64,000 bases of DNA, taken from the NCBI RefSeq assembly GCF_014202215.1, contig NZ_JACHGB010000002.1, forward strand, positions 248,001 to 312,000. Direction: 5' to 3'. Source of the stretch: Quisquiliibacterium transsilvanicum. GTDB taxonomy: Bacteria; Pseudomonadota; Gammaproteobacteria; Burkholderiales; Burkholderiaceae_E. How positions within the stretch are numbered: position 1 is the first letter of the stretch; each line of letters starts with the position of its first letter. Position numbers and translations under genes: made by a program. The notes beneath the pieces were generated by a model. The model worked only from the letters and a program-made list of their open reading frames with translations, was not told where the DNA came from and ran no database searches. Shown piece by piece: positions 16,751-25,967 of this stretch.

Positions 16751-17516
16751 GGCTCGCCCCCAGGTAGGCCTCGACCACCGCGGGATCGCGCTGCACCTCG
16801 GCCGGCAGGCCGCGCGCGATCTCGCGGCCGTAGTCCAGCACCGTGATCCGGTCGCACAGGCCCATCACCAGCTTCACGTCGTGCTCGATCAGCAGGAGGG
16901 TGCGGCCGTCGGCGCGGATGCGCACGAGCAGGTCGCGCAGCGCCAGCTTCTCGGTGGCGTTCATGCCGGCCGCCGGTTCGTCCAGCGCCAGCAGCTTCGG
17001 GTCGGTGGCCAGCGCGCGGGCGATCTCGAGGCGGCGCTGGTCGCCGTAGGACAGCGTGCGCGCCGCCTGCTGCGCCATCCCTGCGATGCCGACGTAGGCC
17101 AGCAGTTCCAGCGCGCGGGCGCGGATCGCGGCTTCCTCCTCGCGCTGCGCGCGGGTGCGCAGCACCGCGCCCAGCACGCCGGCACGGGTGCGCACGTGGC
17201 GTCCGACCATCACGTTCTCCAGCGCGCTCATCTCGCCGAACAGGCGGATGTTCTGGAAGGTGCGGGCGATGCCGGCCTCGGCTACGCGGTGCACCGCGGT
17301 GGGCTCGTAGGGGAGGCCGTCGAGCGCGAAGCTGCCCGAGTCCGGCGTGTACAGCCCGGTGATGACGTTGAAGAAAGTGGTTTTGCCCGCGCCGTTGGGT
17401 CCGATCAGCCCGTAGATCTCGCCGCGCCCGATCTCCAGGCCCACGTCCGACAGCGCCTGCAGGCCGCCGAAGCGTTTGTTCACGCCCTGCACCGAGAGCA
17501 TCGGGACTTCGCTCAA
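16743..17516 (-). CDS. livG: Branched-chain amino-acid ABC transporter ATPase LivG
   Basis: A 257-residue ATPase. Walker A is GPNGAGKTT, the Q-loop region FQNIRLFGEMSALENVMVGRH is characteristic of LivG, the signature is LSYGDQRRLEIARAL and Walker B is LLALDEPAAGMN. Two starts are possible. The TTG at 17516 has GAGGAG at good spacing; the ATG at 17501 has no ribosome-binding site, so I chose the TTG. The gene begins 11 nt after the livM stop. It pairs with LivF as the heterodimeric motor of the transporter. Confidence 0.92.
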   Translation of the reverse strand: MSEVPMLSVQGVNKRFGGLQALSDVGLEIGRGEIYGLIGPNGAGKTTFFNVITGLYTPDSGSFALDGLPYEPTAVHRVAEAGIARTFQNIRLFGEMSALENVMVGRHVRTRAGVLGAVLRTRAQREEEAAIRARALELLAYVGIAGMAQQAARTLSYGDQRRLEIARALATDPKLLALDEPAAGMNATEKLALRDLLVRIRADGRTLLLIEHDVKLVMGLCDRITVLDYGREIARGLPAEVQRDPAVVEAYLGASHA

Positions 17517-17527
17517 TGCGGAGCTCC

Positions 17528-18619
17528 TCAGCGCCTCGGCGCGGGCCACAGCCCGCTGGGGCGATAGAGCATGATCAGCACCATCGCCAGGCCGAACAGC
17601 AGCATGCGCAGCGCCTCCGGCGCGATCAGCTCGGCGCCGAACAGCATCTCCTGCATCGGCCTGGCGGCGAAGCGCAGCGTCTCGGGGATGGCGTACAGCA
17701 GCACCGCGCCCAGGATCACGCCCGGCACGTGGCCCATTCCGCCCAGCACCACCATCGCCACGATGACGATGGACTCCATCAGCACGAAGCTCTCGGGCGA
17801 GACGAAGCCCTGGAAGGACGCGAACATCGCGCCCGAGACGCCGCCGAAGGACGCGCCCATCGCGAACGCGAGCAGCTTGGTGTTGCGCGTGTTGATGCCC
17901 ATCGCCTTGGCGGCGATCTCGTCCTCGCGCACCGCCATCCAGGCGCGGCCGATGCGAGAGTCCTGCAGGCGGATCGACACGATGACCACCGCCACCGTCA
18001 GCAGCAGGAACAGGTAGTAGTAGAGCTGCACCGACTGCAGCTCGAAGCCGAAGATCTCCAGCGGCTTGGAGAACTCCAGCCCGCCGATGCGCACCGGATC
18101 GATGTTGCTGATGCCCTGGGGGCCGTTGGTGAGGTTCAGCGGCGCGTTCAGGTTGTTCAGGAAGATGCGCACGATCTCGCCGAAGCCGAGGGTGACGATC
18201 GCGAGGTAGTCGCCGCGCAGCCGCAGCGTGGGCGAGCCCAGCAGCACGCCGAAGAAGGCCGCGATCGCGGCGCCCAGCGGCACCACCAGCCAGATCGAGT
18301 TGTGCAGGCCGTCGGGGAAGGTCTGCGCGATCCACTCGAAGTTCTCGGCCAGGTGCGGCGACGAGAGCAGCGCGTACATGTAGGCGCCGACCGCGTAGAA
18401 GGCGACGTAGCCGAGGTCGAGCAGGCCGGCGTAGCCGACCACGATGTTCAGCCCCAGCGCCAGCATCACGTAGAGCAGCGCGAAGTCGAGCATGCGCACC
18501 CAGGCGTTGCCTGCCATGCCCACGACCAGCGGCAGCACGGCCAGCACGATCGCCAGCGCGACGGTGGCGGCGTAGGCGGCGCGGGGTTTGTCGGCGAGCT
18601 TCGGGAACAGCGACTTCAT
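17528..18619 (-). CDS. livM: Branched-chain amino-acid ABC transporter permease LivM
   Basis: A 363-residue permease with about ten hydrophobic segments and the LivM hallmarks VGYAGLLDLGYVAFYAVGAY, LRLRGDYLAIVTLGFGEIVRI and GRAWMAVREDEIAAKAMGIN. It forms the inner-membrane channel with LivH. The ATG at 18619 lies 10 nt after the livH stop. A GTG at 18637 would overlap livH and is less likely; neither has a strong ribosome-binding site, so translation may be coupled. Confidence 0.93.
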   Translation of the reverse strand: MKSLFPKLADKPRAAYAATVALAIVLAVLPLVVGMAGNAWVRMLDFALLYVMLALGLNIVVGYAGLLDLGYVAFYAVGAYMYALLSSPHLAENFEWIAQTFPDGLHNSIWLVVPLGAAIAAFFGVLLGSPTLRLRGDYLAIVTLGFGEIVRIFLNNLNAPLNLTNGPQGISNIDPVRIGGLEFSKPLEIFGFELQSVQLYYYLFLLLTVAVVIVSIRLQDSRIGRAWMAVREDEIAAKAMGINTRNTKLLAFAMGASFGGVSGAMFASFQGFVSPESFVLMESIVIVAMVVLGGMGHVPGVILGAVLLYAIPETLRFAARPMQEMLFGAELIAPEALRMLLFGLAMVLIMLYRPSGLWPAPRR

Positions 18620-18629
18620 CGCGCTGGAC

Positions 18630-19562
18630 TCAGGCACGGTCGGCGACGCGCTCGCCCATCAGCCCCGACGGGCGGAACACCAGCACCACGATCAGCACCA
18701 CGAAGGCGAAGATGTCCTGGTAGTGGCTGCCGAGGAAGCCGCCGGTGAGGTCGCCGATGTAGCCGGCGCCCAGGCTCTCGATGACGCCCAGCAGCAGCCC
18801 GCCGAGCACCGCGCCGGGGATGTTGCCGATGCCGCCGAGCACCGCGGCGGTGAAGGCCTTCAGGCCGGGGATGAAGCCCATCGAGAACTGCGCGATGTTG
18901 TAGTTCATCGCCACCAGCACTCCGGCCACCGCGGCCAGCGCCGCGCCGATGGCGAAGGTGGCGGCGATGACCAGGTTGGCGTTGACGCCCATCAGTCCGG
19001 CGATGCGGGGGTTCTCGGCGGTGGCGCGCATCGCGCGGCCCAGCCGCGTGCGGTTCACCAGCAGCATCAGCGCGGCCATCATCGACGTCGATACCGCCAG
19101 GATCAGGATCTGCTTGGGCGCGAGCAGCGCGCCGAACACGTGGACCGGGTCGGTGGGCAGCAGGTCCGGGAAGACGATGGGGTTGGGCTTCCAGATGATC
19201 ATCGCCACCGTCTGGATCACGATGGACACGCCGATCGCGGTGATCAGCGGCGCGAGCCGGGGCGCGTTGCGCAGCGGCCGGTAGGCGACGCGTTCGACGA
19301 ACAGCGACAGCAGCACGCACACCGGCACCGCCGCGGCCACCGCGGCCAGCAGCAGCACCGGGCCGGGCAGGCCGAAGGGGGCGAGCAGCATCACCACCGT
19401 GGCGCCGACCATCGCGCCCACCATCAGCACGTCGCCGTGGGCGAAATTGATCAGCTGGAGGATGCCGTAGACCATCGTGTAGCCCAGCGCGACCATGGCA
19501 TAGACGCTGCCCAGGACCAGCCCGTTCAGGATCTGCTGCAGAAGGATTTCGAAGTCGAACAC
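18630..19562 (-). CDS. livH: Branched-chain amino-acid ABC transporter permease LivH
   Basis: A 310-residue permease, close to the E. coli length of 308. It starts with a GTG at 19562 preceded by GGGGACC. The N-terminus FDFEILLQQILNGLVLGSVYAMVALGYTMVYGILQLINFAHG is diagnostic, and a permease motif (RATAENPRIAGLMGVN) follows later. It is the first gene of the operon. The in-frame extension to 19682 crosses a terminator hairpin and lacks membrane character. The region 19563-19905 holds only that hairpin and a short 8-bp direct repeat (GTCGCAGT, twice, near 19704), plus presumably the liv promoter. Confidence 0.93.
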   Translation of the reverse strand: MFDFEILLQQILNGLVLGSVYAMVALGYTMVYGILQLINFAHGDVLMVGAMVGATVVMLLAPFGLPGPVLLLAAVAAAVPVCVLLSLFVERVAYRPLRNAPRLAPLITAIGVSIVIQTVAMIIWKPNPIVFPDLLPTDPVHVFGALLAPKQILILAVSTSMMAALMLLVNRTRLGRAMRATAENPRIAGLMGVNANLVIAATFAIGAALAAVAGVLVAMNYNIAQFSMGFIPGLKAFTAAVLGGIGNIPGAVLGGLLLGVIESLGAGYIGDLTGGFLGSHYQDIFAFVVLIVVLVFRPSGLMGERVADRA

Positions 19563-19652
19563 CCGGTCCCCGGCTGGCCAAACCGGGCGGATTCTACGTG
19601 GATCGAGAGGGGGCAAGAAGCGGGAATACCCGGCAGGGCGTGCGGGCGCCGC

Positions 19653-19679
19653 AAAAAAAGAACCCCGGCGAACCGGGGT
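19653..19679 (-). terminator. Rho-independent terminator upstream of livH
   Basis: On the minus strand the stem ACCCCGG/CCGGGGT with a TTCG tetraloop is followed by TCTTTTTTT, a textbook intrinsic terminator. It lies about 230 bp past the cytochrome c stop and 90 bp before livH. It probably ends the cytochrome transcript, though attenuation of livHMGF is an alternative. Confidence 0.8.
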
Positions 19680-19905
19680 CAACCAGCCAGGGAGAAAAAT
19701 CGTCGCAGTGTCGCAGTGTCGCGGAACCCGGCAGGACCGGGCACGCGGCGGGTTCGAGGAGAGCTCAGCTTAGCGGCGATGCCGGGCCGCGCAGAGCGCA
19801 CCCGGATCGGCGGCGCGGGCATCCGGACGAACGGGACGCCAGCGCGCCGGGACCGCTCACGCTGGGATCGGCAGCGCCGGGAGGGCGCGGCCGATCAGGG
19901 ACTCG

Positions 19906-20226
19906 TCACTTCTGCGACAGCACCCACTGGACCAGCGTGGCGGCCTCATCGGCCGAGACCTGCGGGTTGGGGGGCATCGGCACCTGGCCCCAGACGCCGG
20001 AGCCGCCCGCGCGCACTTTCTGCGTGAGCTTCTCGACTGCACCTTTGTCGCTGCCGTACTTGGCGGCGATCTGCTTGTACGAGGGACCCACCAGCTTCTT
20101 GTCGGCGGCGTGGCAGGCCATGCAGTTCTTCGCCTTGGCCAGGTCGGCGCTGGCGAGGGCGCTGCCGGAGAAGACGCCGAGGGCGATCGCGGTGGCGACG
20201 AGGGCGGGGCGCAGGCGCAGGGTCAT
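19906..20226 (-). CDS. Small class I cytochrome c (c551/c552-like)
   Basis: A 106-residue precursor. Residues 1-23 are a Sec signal peptide ending SALASA. The mature part of about 82 residues carries the haem motif CMACH, the following KKLVGPSYKQIAAKY and the methionine ligand in VPMPPNPQVS, then the C-terminal helix AATLVQWVLSQ. It is a periplasmic monohaem electron carrier between respiratory complexes. The start ATG at 20226 gives the only N-terminus with a signal peptide. The 251 bp upstream (20227-20477) shows no other gene. Confidence 0.92.
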   Translation of the reverse strand: MTLRLRPALVATAIALGVFSGSALASADLAKAKNCMACHAADKKLVGPSYKQIAAKYGSDKGAVEKLTQKVRAGGSGVWGQVPMPPNPQVSADEAATLVQWVLSQK

Positions 20227-20477
20227 GGAATGGACTCCGGTTGCAGTCGAGGGAAGGAGAGGGGCAGGCGCCCGGCCGGTTCCGCTGTTGCGAGCCCCGG
20301 CCCGGGCCATGCTTCTGTTGCCTCTACAACGCCCCCGGGGCGCCCGCCGTTGACACGCCGGATCCCGCCATCCGGCGATCCGCACTTTGTCCGGGTCTCG
20401 CGCGGCGGCAGCATCGGCGGCAACGCCATCTCCGAGAGGGCCGCCCGCGGACCGGTTCCGCCAGGGCGGCGCAGAAC

Positions 20478-20723
20478 ATGATCCTGATCGTCGCCGGAGT
20501 CCTGCTGATCGTGCTGAAACTGCTGGAGATCGGCCCGGTCGCCGAACTATCCTGGTGGTGGACGCTCTCGCCGCTGGTGGCGGCCTTCGTCTGGTTCGAA
20601 CTGCTGGAGAAGCCGCTGGGCTTCGATCGGCGCAAGGCCGATCACCTGGAGTGGGAGCAGCGGCGCAAGGAGCGCGTGGCCGCTTCCTTCCCCGGCGCCG
20701 GCAAGGGCTCGCGCCGCCGCTGA
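20478..20723 (+). CDS. Small Trp-rich membrane protein (TIGR04438-like)
   Basis: An 81-residue protein with two hydrophobic segments (about 1-19 and 24-42) around WWW, then an amphipathic basic tail (DRRKADHLEWEQRRKERV). This matches the small Trp-rich family seen in Burkholderiales. The function is unknown. The start ATG at 20478 is chosen by hydrophobic onset; the ribosome-binding site is weak. It lies 72 bp before lgt on the same strand. Confidence 0.75.
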   Translation: MILIVAGVLLIVLKLLEIGPVAELSWWWTLSPLVAAFVWFELLEKPLGFDRRKADHLEWEQRRKERVAASFPGAGKGSRRR

Positions 20724-20795
20724 CCGCTGCTGCGGGGAGCCTCCCGGGGCAGCCGCAAGCCCCGCAGCCGCCGCCGGTGTCAGAATACCGGCGTC

Positions 20796-21602
20796 ATGAT
20801 GATCCATCCCCAATTCGATCCGATCGCCCTGCAGCTCGGCCCGCTCGCCATCCGCTGGTACGGGCTGATGTACCTGGTCGCCTTCCTTGCCTTCTACTTC
20901 GCGGGCCGCTCGCGCCTGTCGCAACCGCGCTGGCAGGCGTCCACCGGCATGCAGCCGCGCGACCTCGAGGACCTGCTCTTCTACGGCGCGATGGGCGTCG
21001 TGATCGGCGGCCGGCTCGGCTACGTGCTCTTCTACAAGCCCGACTACTACCTGTCGCATCCGCTCGAGGCGCTGGCGGTCTGGCAGGGCGGAATGTCCTT
21101 CCACGGCGGGCTGCTGGGCGTGATCGGCGCGCTCTGGCTCTACTGCCGGCTGCGCGGCCGCGGCTTCTGGCCGGTGATGGACTTCGTCGCGCCGCTGGTG
21201 CCGCTGGGGCTGGCCGCCGGGCGCATGGGCAATTTCATCAACGGCGAGCTCTGGGGGCGGGCCACCGACCTGCCATGGGCAATGGTCTTCCCGCAGGCAG
21301 GCGACGCGGTCGCCCGCCATCCGTCGCAGCTCTACCAGTTCGCGGGCGAGGGCCTGCTGCTATTCGGCTTTCTGTGGTGGTATTCGTCGCGTCCGCGCGC
21401 CCACGGGCGGGTGGCGGGGATGTTCCTGGCCGGCTACGCGGTGCTGCGCTTCCTGGCGGAGTTCGCGCGCGAGCCCGACGCCTTCCTGGGCACGCTCGCG
21501 CTGGGGCTCACCATGGGCCAGCTGCTGTGCCTGCCGATGCTGGCCTTCGGCCTCTGGCTGCTGGCGCGGCCCGCGCCGGGCGGTGCCGTCGAGCGTGTTT
21601 GA
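20796..21602 (+). CDS. lgt: Prolipoprotein diacylglyceryl transferase
   Basis: A 268-residue inner-membrane enzyme that moves diacylglycerol from phosphatidylglycerol to the lipobox cysteine of prolipoproteins. It contains the family signature [14 protein letters not shown], the N-terminal [12 protein letters not shown] and [10 protein letters not shown], with about seven membrane helices. The start has two adjacent ATGs at 20796/20799. A weak -10-like CAGAAT lies 9 nt upstream, leaving little leader. The 3' end overlaps the malonyl-CoA decarboxylase start by 20 nt. Confidence 0.95.
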   Translation: MMIHPQFDPIALQLGPLAIRWYGLMYLVAFLAFYFAGRSRLSQPRWQASTGMQPRDLEDLLFYGAMGVVIGGRLGYVLFYKPDYYLSHPLEALAVWQGGMSFHGGLLGVIGALWLYCRLRGRGFWPVMDFVAPLVPLGLAAGRMGNFINGELWGRATDLPWAMVFPQAGDAVARHPSQLYQFAGEGLLLFGFLWWYSSRPRAHGRVAGMFLAGYAVLRFLAEFAREPDAFLGTLALGLTMGQLLCLPMLAFGLWLLARPAPGGAVERV

Positions 21603-22938
21603 GCGCCTGCAGCAGGCGCGGCGCAGCGCCCGCGAGCGCAGCGACCTGGCGCGGCTGATCGACGCCTGCCGTGCGCTGCTGGGCGCGCGCGGCGAATCGA
21701 ACAGCGTGGCGATCGCCGACGCGGCGGTGGGCCACTACCGGAATCTCTCGGCGGATTCGCTGAAGGCCTTCTTCACGCTGCTGGCCGAGGAGTTCGATCC
21801 GGATCCGCAGAGCGTGCTGGAGCTGGCCGGCCGCTACGCGCAGTCGCGCGCCCCCGAAGACCTGATCGCGCTGACGCGGGCCGCCGAGCCGCCGCGCCAG
21901 GAGCTGCTGCGCCGGCTGATCCGCGCGTCGGGCGGCACCGCCGCGGTGCTGTCGATGCGCGCCCAGCTGCTGGTGAGGCTGCGCGGCGACCGCCGGCTCG
22001 CCGCCGTGGACGCCGATTTCCAGCACCTGCTGTCGTCCTGGTTCAACCCCGGTTTCCTCGAGCTGCAGCAGGTGGACTGGGATTCGCCTGCGCGGCTGCT
22101 CGAGCAGATCATCCGTCATGAGGCGGTCCACGAGATCGACGGCTGGGGTGACCTGCGCAGGCGGCTGCAGCCGGACCGGCGCTGCTTCGCCTTCTTCCAT
22201 CCGGCGTTGCCCGGCGAACCGCTGATCTTCGTCGAGGTGGCGCTGCTCGAGGCCATGCCCGCGGCGATCGGGCCGCTGCTCGACTGCGACCAGCCGCCGG
22301 CGCAGGACCCGCGCCGATTCAAGGTGGCGGCCTTCTACTCGATCTCGAACTGCCAGCCCGGGCTGCGCGGCGTGAACCTCGGCAACTTCCTGATCAAGCA
22401 GGTGGCGCAGCGGCTGCAGGCCGGGTTCCCGGCGCTGCGCACCTTCTGCACGCTGTCGCCGGTGCCCTCGTTCGCCGACTGGCTGGCGAAGGTCGAGCGG
22501 CTCGAGTCCGATCGCCTCAAGCCGGCGCGGCTGAAGGCGCTGGACGCAGCCTTGCAGGCCTGGCGGGCGCGCAGCCACGGGGCCGGGCCCGTGGAGAAGG
22601 CCGGCGCCAGCGCGAAGGGCGGCGCCACGGAGAAGGCGGGGGCCGCGCAGAAGACCGACGACGCCGAGCTGCTGCGCCGGCTCTGCGCCTTCTACCTGTT
22701 CCACACCTCCGCCGCGGGGCTGCGTCCCTCTGACCCGGTGGCGCGCTTTCACCTTGGCAACGGCGCGCGGCTCGAGCGCATCAACGCCGACGGGGATCTG
22801 ACGCGCAAGGGCCTGAAGCAGTCGCACGGGCTGATGGTCAACTACCTGTACGACCTCGACGAGATCGAGGCCAACCACGAACGCTTCGTCAGCGAAGAGG
22901 TCAACGCGTCGCGCGCGGTGACCGGCCTGCTTCATTGA
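21583..22938 (+). CDS. matA: Malonyl-CoA decarboxylase
   Basis: A 451-residue enzyme converting malonyl-CoA to acetyl-CoA and CO2. The N-terminal helical domain is followed by an acetyltransferase-like catalytic domain, with [58 protein letters not shown] and [17 protein letters not shown] all recognisable. An Ala/Gly/Lys low-complexity insert (about residues 345-365, [14 protein letters not shown]...) is not part of the usual fold. The GTG start overlaps lgt; a later start is possible. It lies 15 bp before a malonyl-CoA synthetase, so the two form a malonate to acetyl-CoA pathway. Confidence 0.9.
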   Translation: MPSSVFERLQQARRSARERSDLARLIDACRALLGARGESNSVAIADAAVGHYRNLSADSLKAFFTLLAEEFDPDPQSVLELAGRYAQSRAPEDLIALTRAAEPPRQELLRRLIRASGGTAAVLSMRAQLLVRLRGDRRLAAVDADFQHLLSSWFNPGFLELQQVDWDSPARLLEQIIRHEAVHEIDGWGDLRRRLQPDRRCFAFFHPALPGEPLIFVEVALLEAMPAAIGPLLDCDQPPAQDPRRFKVAAFYSISNCQPGLRGVNLGNFLIKQVAQRLQAGFPALRTFCTLSPVPSFADWLAKVERLESDRLKPARLKALDAALQAWRARSHGAGPVEKAGASAKGGATEKAGAAQKTDDAELLRRLCAFYLFHTSAAGLRPSDPVARFHLGNGARLERINADGDLTRKGLKQSHGLMVNYLYDLDEIEANHERFVSEEVNASRAVTGLLH

Positions 22939-22953
22939 ACTGGGAAGACACCG

Positions 22954-24501
22954 ATGTCCGACATTCCGAGCCCCGCGCCGGCGGCGGCAAATCCCGCCGG
23001 TGCCAACCTGTACGCGCTGCTGCAGGCCCACTTCCCGGCTGACCGGGAGGCCTGCTGCATCGAGACGCAGGAGGGGCTGCGCTACAGCTGGGACGAGGTC
23101 GATCGCAGCAGCGCGCGCCTGGCCGGGCTGCTCGCGGGGCTGGGGCTGCCGGCGGGTGCGCGGGTGGCGGTGCAGGTGGAGAAGTCCCCCGAAGCGATGC
23201 TCCTTTACCTGGCGACGCTGCGCGCCGGCTACGTCTACCTGCCGCTGAACACCGCCTACCAGGAGGCGGAGGTGGACTACTTCATCGGCAACGCCGAGCC
23301 CTCGCTGGTGGTGTGCAGCCCGCGCAACGAGGCGTGGATGCGCGGCCTGGTGGCGCGCCACCGGGTGCCGCACCTGCTGACGCTCGGCGAGGCGCGTGAC
23401 GGCACCCTGCTCGAGGCCGCGGCCGGCCGCAGCGACCGCTTCGAGACGGTGCACCGCGCGCCTGAAGACCTGGCCGCCATCCTCTACACCTCGGGCACCA
23501 CCGGCCGCAGCAAGGGCGCGATGCTCTCGCACGGCAACCTCGCGTCCAACGCGCTGGTGCTGCACCGGTACTGGCGCTGGCGCCCGGGTGACGTGCTGCT
23601 GCACGCGCTGCCGATCTTCCATGTCCATGGCCTGTTCGTGGCGATCCATGGCGCGCTGCTCAACGGCAGCACCATGATCTGGCTGCCGCGCTTCGACCCG
23701 AAGGCGGTGATCGTGCGGCTGCCGCGCGCCACGGTCTTCATGGGCGTGCCGACCATGTACGTGCGCCTGCTCGACGATCCTGGCTTCGACGCGAACGCCT
23801 GCCGCAACATGCGGCTGTTCGTTTCGGGCTCGGCGCCGCTGCTGCCGGACACCTTCCGGCAGTTCGAGGCGCGCACCGGCCGGCGCATCCTCGAGCGCTA
23901 CGGGATGAGCGAGACCACGATGCTCACTTCCAACCCCTACGACGGCAACCGCATTGCCGGCACCGTCGGGCTGCCGCTGCCCGGGGTGCGGGTGCGGGTG
24001 GTCGACGAGGCCGGCGCGTCCTGCCCCACCGGCGAGATCGGCGCGATCCAGGTCAGGGGCCCCAACGTGTTCGCCGGGTACTGGCGGATGCCGGAGAAGA
24101 CGAAGGAGGAGTTCACCGCCGACGGCTTCTTCCGCACCGGCGACATGGGGCGCTGGGACGCCAATGGCTACCTGTCCATCGTCGGCCGCAACAAGGACCT
24201 GATCATCACCGGGGGCTACAACGTGTACCCGAAGGAGATCGAGTCGTACATCGACGAGCTGCCGGGGGTGTTCGAGTCGGCGGTGATCGGCGTGCCGGAC
24301 CGCGATTTCGGCGAGGCGGTAACCGCGGTGGTGGTGCCCAAGGCGGGCGAGCAGGTGGACGCTGGCGCGATCGTCGCGTCGCTGAAGTCGCGCATCGCCA
24401 ACTTCAAGGTGCCCAAGCAGGTGCACGTGGTGGCTGAACTGCCGCGCAACCAGATGGGCAAGGTGCAGAAGAACCTGCTGCGGGAGCGCTTCGGGGGCTG
24501 A
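22954..24501 (+). CDS. matB: Malonyl-CoA synthetase (MatB-type AMP-forming ligase)
   Basis: A 515-residue acyl-CoA synthetase of the ANL superfamily. It shows the P-loop LYTSGTTGRSKGAM, HALPIFHVHGLFVA, RYGMSETTM (A5) and the hinge/A8 region GRNKDLIITGGYNVYPKEIE, with the catalytic Lys in NQMGKVQKNLL. Sequence style and position after malonyl-CoA decarboxylase point to malonate activation (malonate + ATP + CoA to malonyl-CoA + AMP + PPi). GGAAGA precedes the ATG. No MatC or TRAP malonate carrier adjoins it. Confidence 0.88.
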   Translation: MSDIPSPAPAAANPAGANLYALLQAHFPADREACCIETQEGLRYSWDEVDRSSARLAGLLAGLGLPAGARVAVQVEKSPEAMLLYLATLRAGYVYLPLNTAYQEAEVDYFIGNAEPSLVVCSPRNEAWMRGLVARHRVPHLLTLGEARDGTLLEAAAGRSDRFETVHRAPEDLAAILYTSGTTGRSKGAMLSHGNLASNALVLHRYWRWRPGDVLLHALPIFHVHGLFVAIHGALLNGSTMIWLPRFDPKAVIVRLPRATVFMGVPTMYVRLLDDPGFDANACRNMRLFVSGSAPLLPDTFRQFEARTGRRILERYGMSETTMLTSNPYDGNRIAGTVGLPLPGVRVRVVDEAGASCPTGEIGAIQVRGPNVFAGYWRMPEKTKEEFTADGFFRTGDMGRWDANGYLSIVGRNKDLIITGGYNVYPKEIESYIDELPGVFESAVIGVPDRDFGEAVTAVVVPKAGEQVDAGAIVASLKSRIANFKVPKQVHVVAELPRNQMGKVQKNLLRERFGG

Positions 24502-24513
24502 GCGCGGCCCGGG

Positions 24514-25941
24514 TCAGCCGTCCTCGCTCGCCAGCGCGAGCAGTTCCCGATGCGCCGCCTCCAGTAGCTCCGCCAGCCGGGGCAGGTCCGGCACCGCGCG
24601 CCTGCAGGCCACCATGCCGATGTGGATCGTGTCCAGGTAGCTCATCGCGGTGATGTTGAGCGCCAGCCCGTGGGTGACGATCGAGGCCGGCTCGTAGCTG
24701 AGCATTCGGGCGCCGGCCAGGTAGAGCGGCATGCGCGGCCCCGGCACGTTGGAGATCACCAGGTTGGCGGGCAGTCGCAGCCGGTCGGCGAGCCGGGCAC
24801 GGCCGGCGAGCCCGGCCGCCCCCGGCAGCAGCCAGGGGAGCCAGAACGAGGGGAAGTCGGTCGGCAGCTCGGAGCGCACGGCCTGCATCGTGCGCTTCAT
24901 CGACTCGCTCGCTTCGCGGATCGCCACGTAACGCTCCAGCGGATCCGCGACCCCGGTTGCCAGGCCGATGCGCACCATGGTCGCCTGCGTGTTCTGGGCG
25001 GTGTCGCCCTCGGCCCGCAGCGACATCGGCACCGCGGCGAGCAGCGGCTGCCCAGGCAGCTCGCCGCGCTCGTCCAGCCAGGCGCGCAGCGCGCCGCTGC
25101 ACAGTGCGAGCACCACATCGTTCATGGTGCCGCCGAGGGCGGCGGTGATGCGTTTCGCGTCCGCGATCGGGACCGCAACGCAGGCGAATGCGCGGCTGCG
25201 GTCGATCGTGGTGTTGAATGGGGTGCGCGGCGCCAGCAGCGGCGGCTGCGAGGGGTCGTCGGCGCCGCCCGAGATCAGCTGCGACAGCCGCTCGGCGAGC
25301 AGGCTGCCGGCAAAGCGCGAACCGGCCCGCGCGAGCCCGGGCAGGCGGCCCAGCAGCCGTCCCGACTGCCTGAACTGGTTGGCGATGGCCGCGCCCAGGC
25401 GTACGGCGGGGGGCGGCAGCGGCGCCGGATCGGCCTGCGGCGGCGGCGGCACTGCGCGCGGGTGCGGGCTGGTGTCGAGCATGGCGCGCGCCAGCGCCAC
25501 GCCGGCCTGGCCGTCCACGGCCGCGTGGTGCACCTTCGCGTAGAAGGCGACCCCGCCCTTGGGCAGGCCATGGATCAGGTGGAACTCCCAGAGCGGACGC
25601 GTGCGGTCGAGCGGGCGCGAATGCAGCTCTGCGACGCACTCGTCGAGCTGCTCGCGGCTGCCGGGCGCCGGCAGGTCCACGCGGCGCACGTGGTATTCCA
25701 GGTCCACCGCGGGGTCGTCGATCCAGGCTGGCGGCGCCAGGCCCATCGGCGTGGGCGCCAGCCGGCGCGTGAAGGTCGGGCACAGGTGTAGGCGCCCGGC
25801 GAGGTGGCGCCGCACCCGCTCGACGAAGTCCCGCCTGATGCGCGCCGGCACCTCGTAGAGGTGCAGCGAGCCGACGTGCATCGGCATGTCCTCGGTCTCG
25901 AGGTGGAGGAACAATGCGTCGAGTCCGGTGAGCTGCGTCAT
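24514..25941 (-). CDS. Wax ester synthase/diacylglycerol acyltransferase (WS/DGAT)
   Basis: A 475-residue acyltransferase using acyl-CoA to esterify fatty alcohols or diacylglycerol. The catalytic motif HHAAVDG is at residues 138-144. The N-terminal MTQLTGLDALFLHLET, the PLWEFHLIHG block and the later NVPGPRMPLYLAGARM are family marks. A Pro-rich linker at about 160-180 joins the two halves. The start at 25941 gives the conserved N-terminus. It is convergent with the malonyl-CoA synthetase gene, 12 bp apart. It suggests storage of neutral lipids, though many bacteria carry such genes without wax. Confidence 0.9.
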   Translation of the reverse strand: MTQLTGLDALFLHLETEDMPMHVGSLHLYEVPARIRRDFVERVRRHLAGRLHLCPTFTRRLAPTPMGLAPPAWIDDPAVDLEYHVRRVDLPAPGSREQLDECVAELHSRPLDRTRPLWEFHLIHGLPKGGVAFYAKVHHAAVDGQAGVALARAMLDTSPHPRAVPPPPQADPAPLPPPAVRLGAAIANQFRQSGRLLGRLPGLARAGSRFAGSLLAERLSQLISGGADDPSQPPLLAPRTPFNTTIDRSRAFACVAVPIADAKRITAALGGTMNDVVLALCSGALRAWLDERGELPGQPLLAAVPMSLRAEGDTAQNTQATMVRIGLATGVADPLERYVAIREASESMKRTMQAVRSELPTDFPSFWLPWLLPGAAGLAGRARLADRLRLPANLVISNVPGPRMPLYLAGARMLSYEPASIVTHGLALNITAMSYLDTIHIGMVACRRAVPDLPRLAELLEAAHRELLALASEDG

Positions 25942-25967
25942 GGCACCTGCTTCCTGGTCGAAGTTGC

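Noticed and set aside
20227..20477. Gap between cytochrome c and the Trp-rich gene, checked for a riboswitch or sRNA.
   Set aside because: Several GC-rich short palindromes but no known motif or promoter-terminator pair.
21508..24426. Long minus-strand open frame opposite the malonyl-CoA genes.
   Set aside because: His/Arg/Gln-rich shadow of two well-conserved enzymes.
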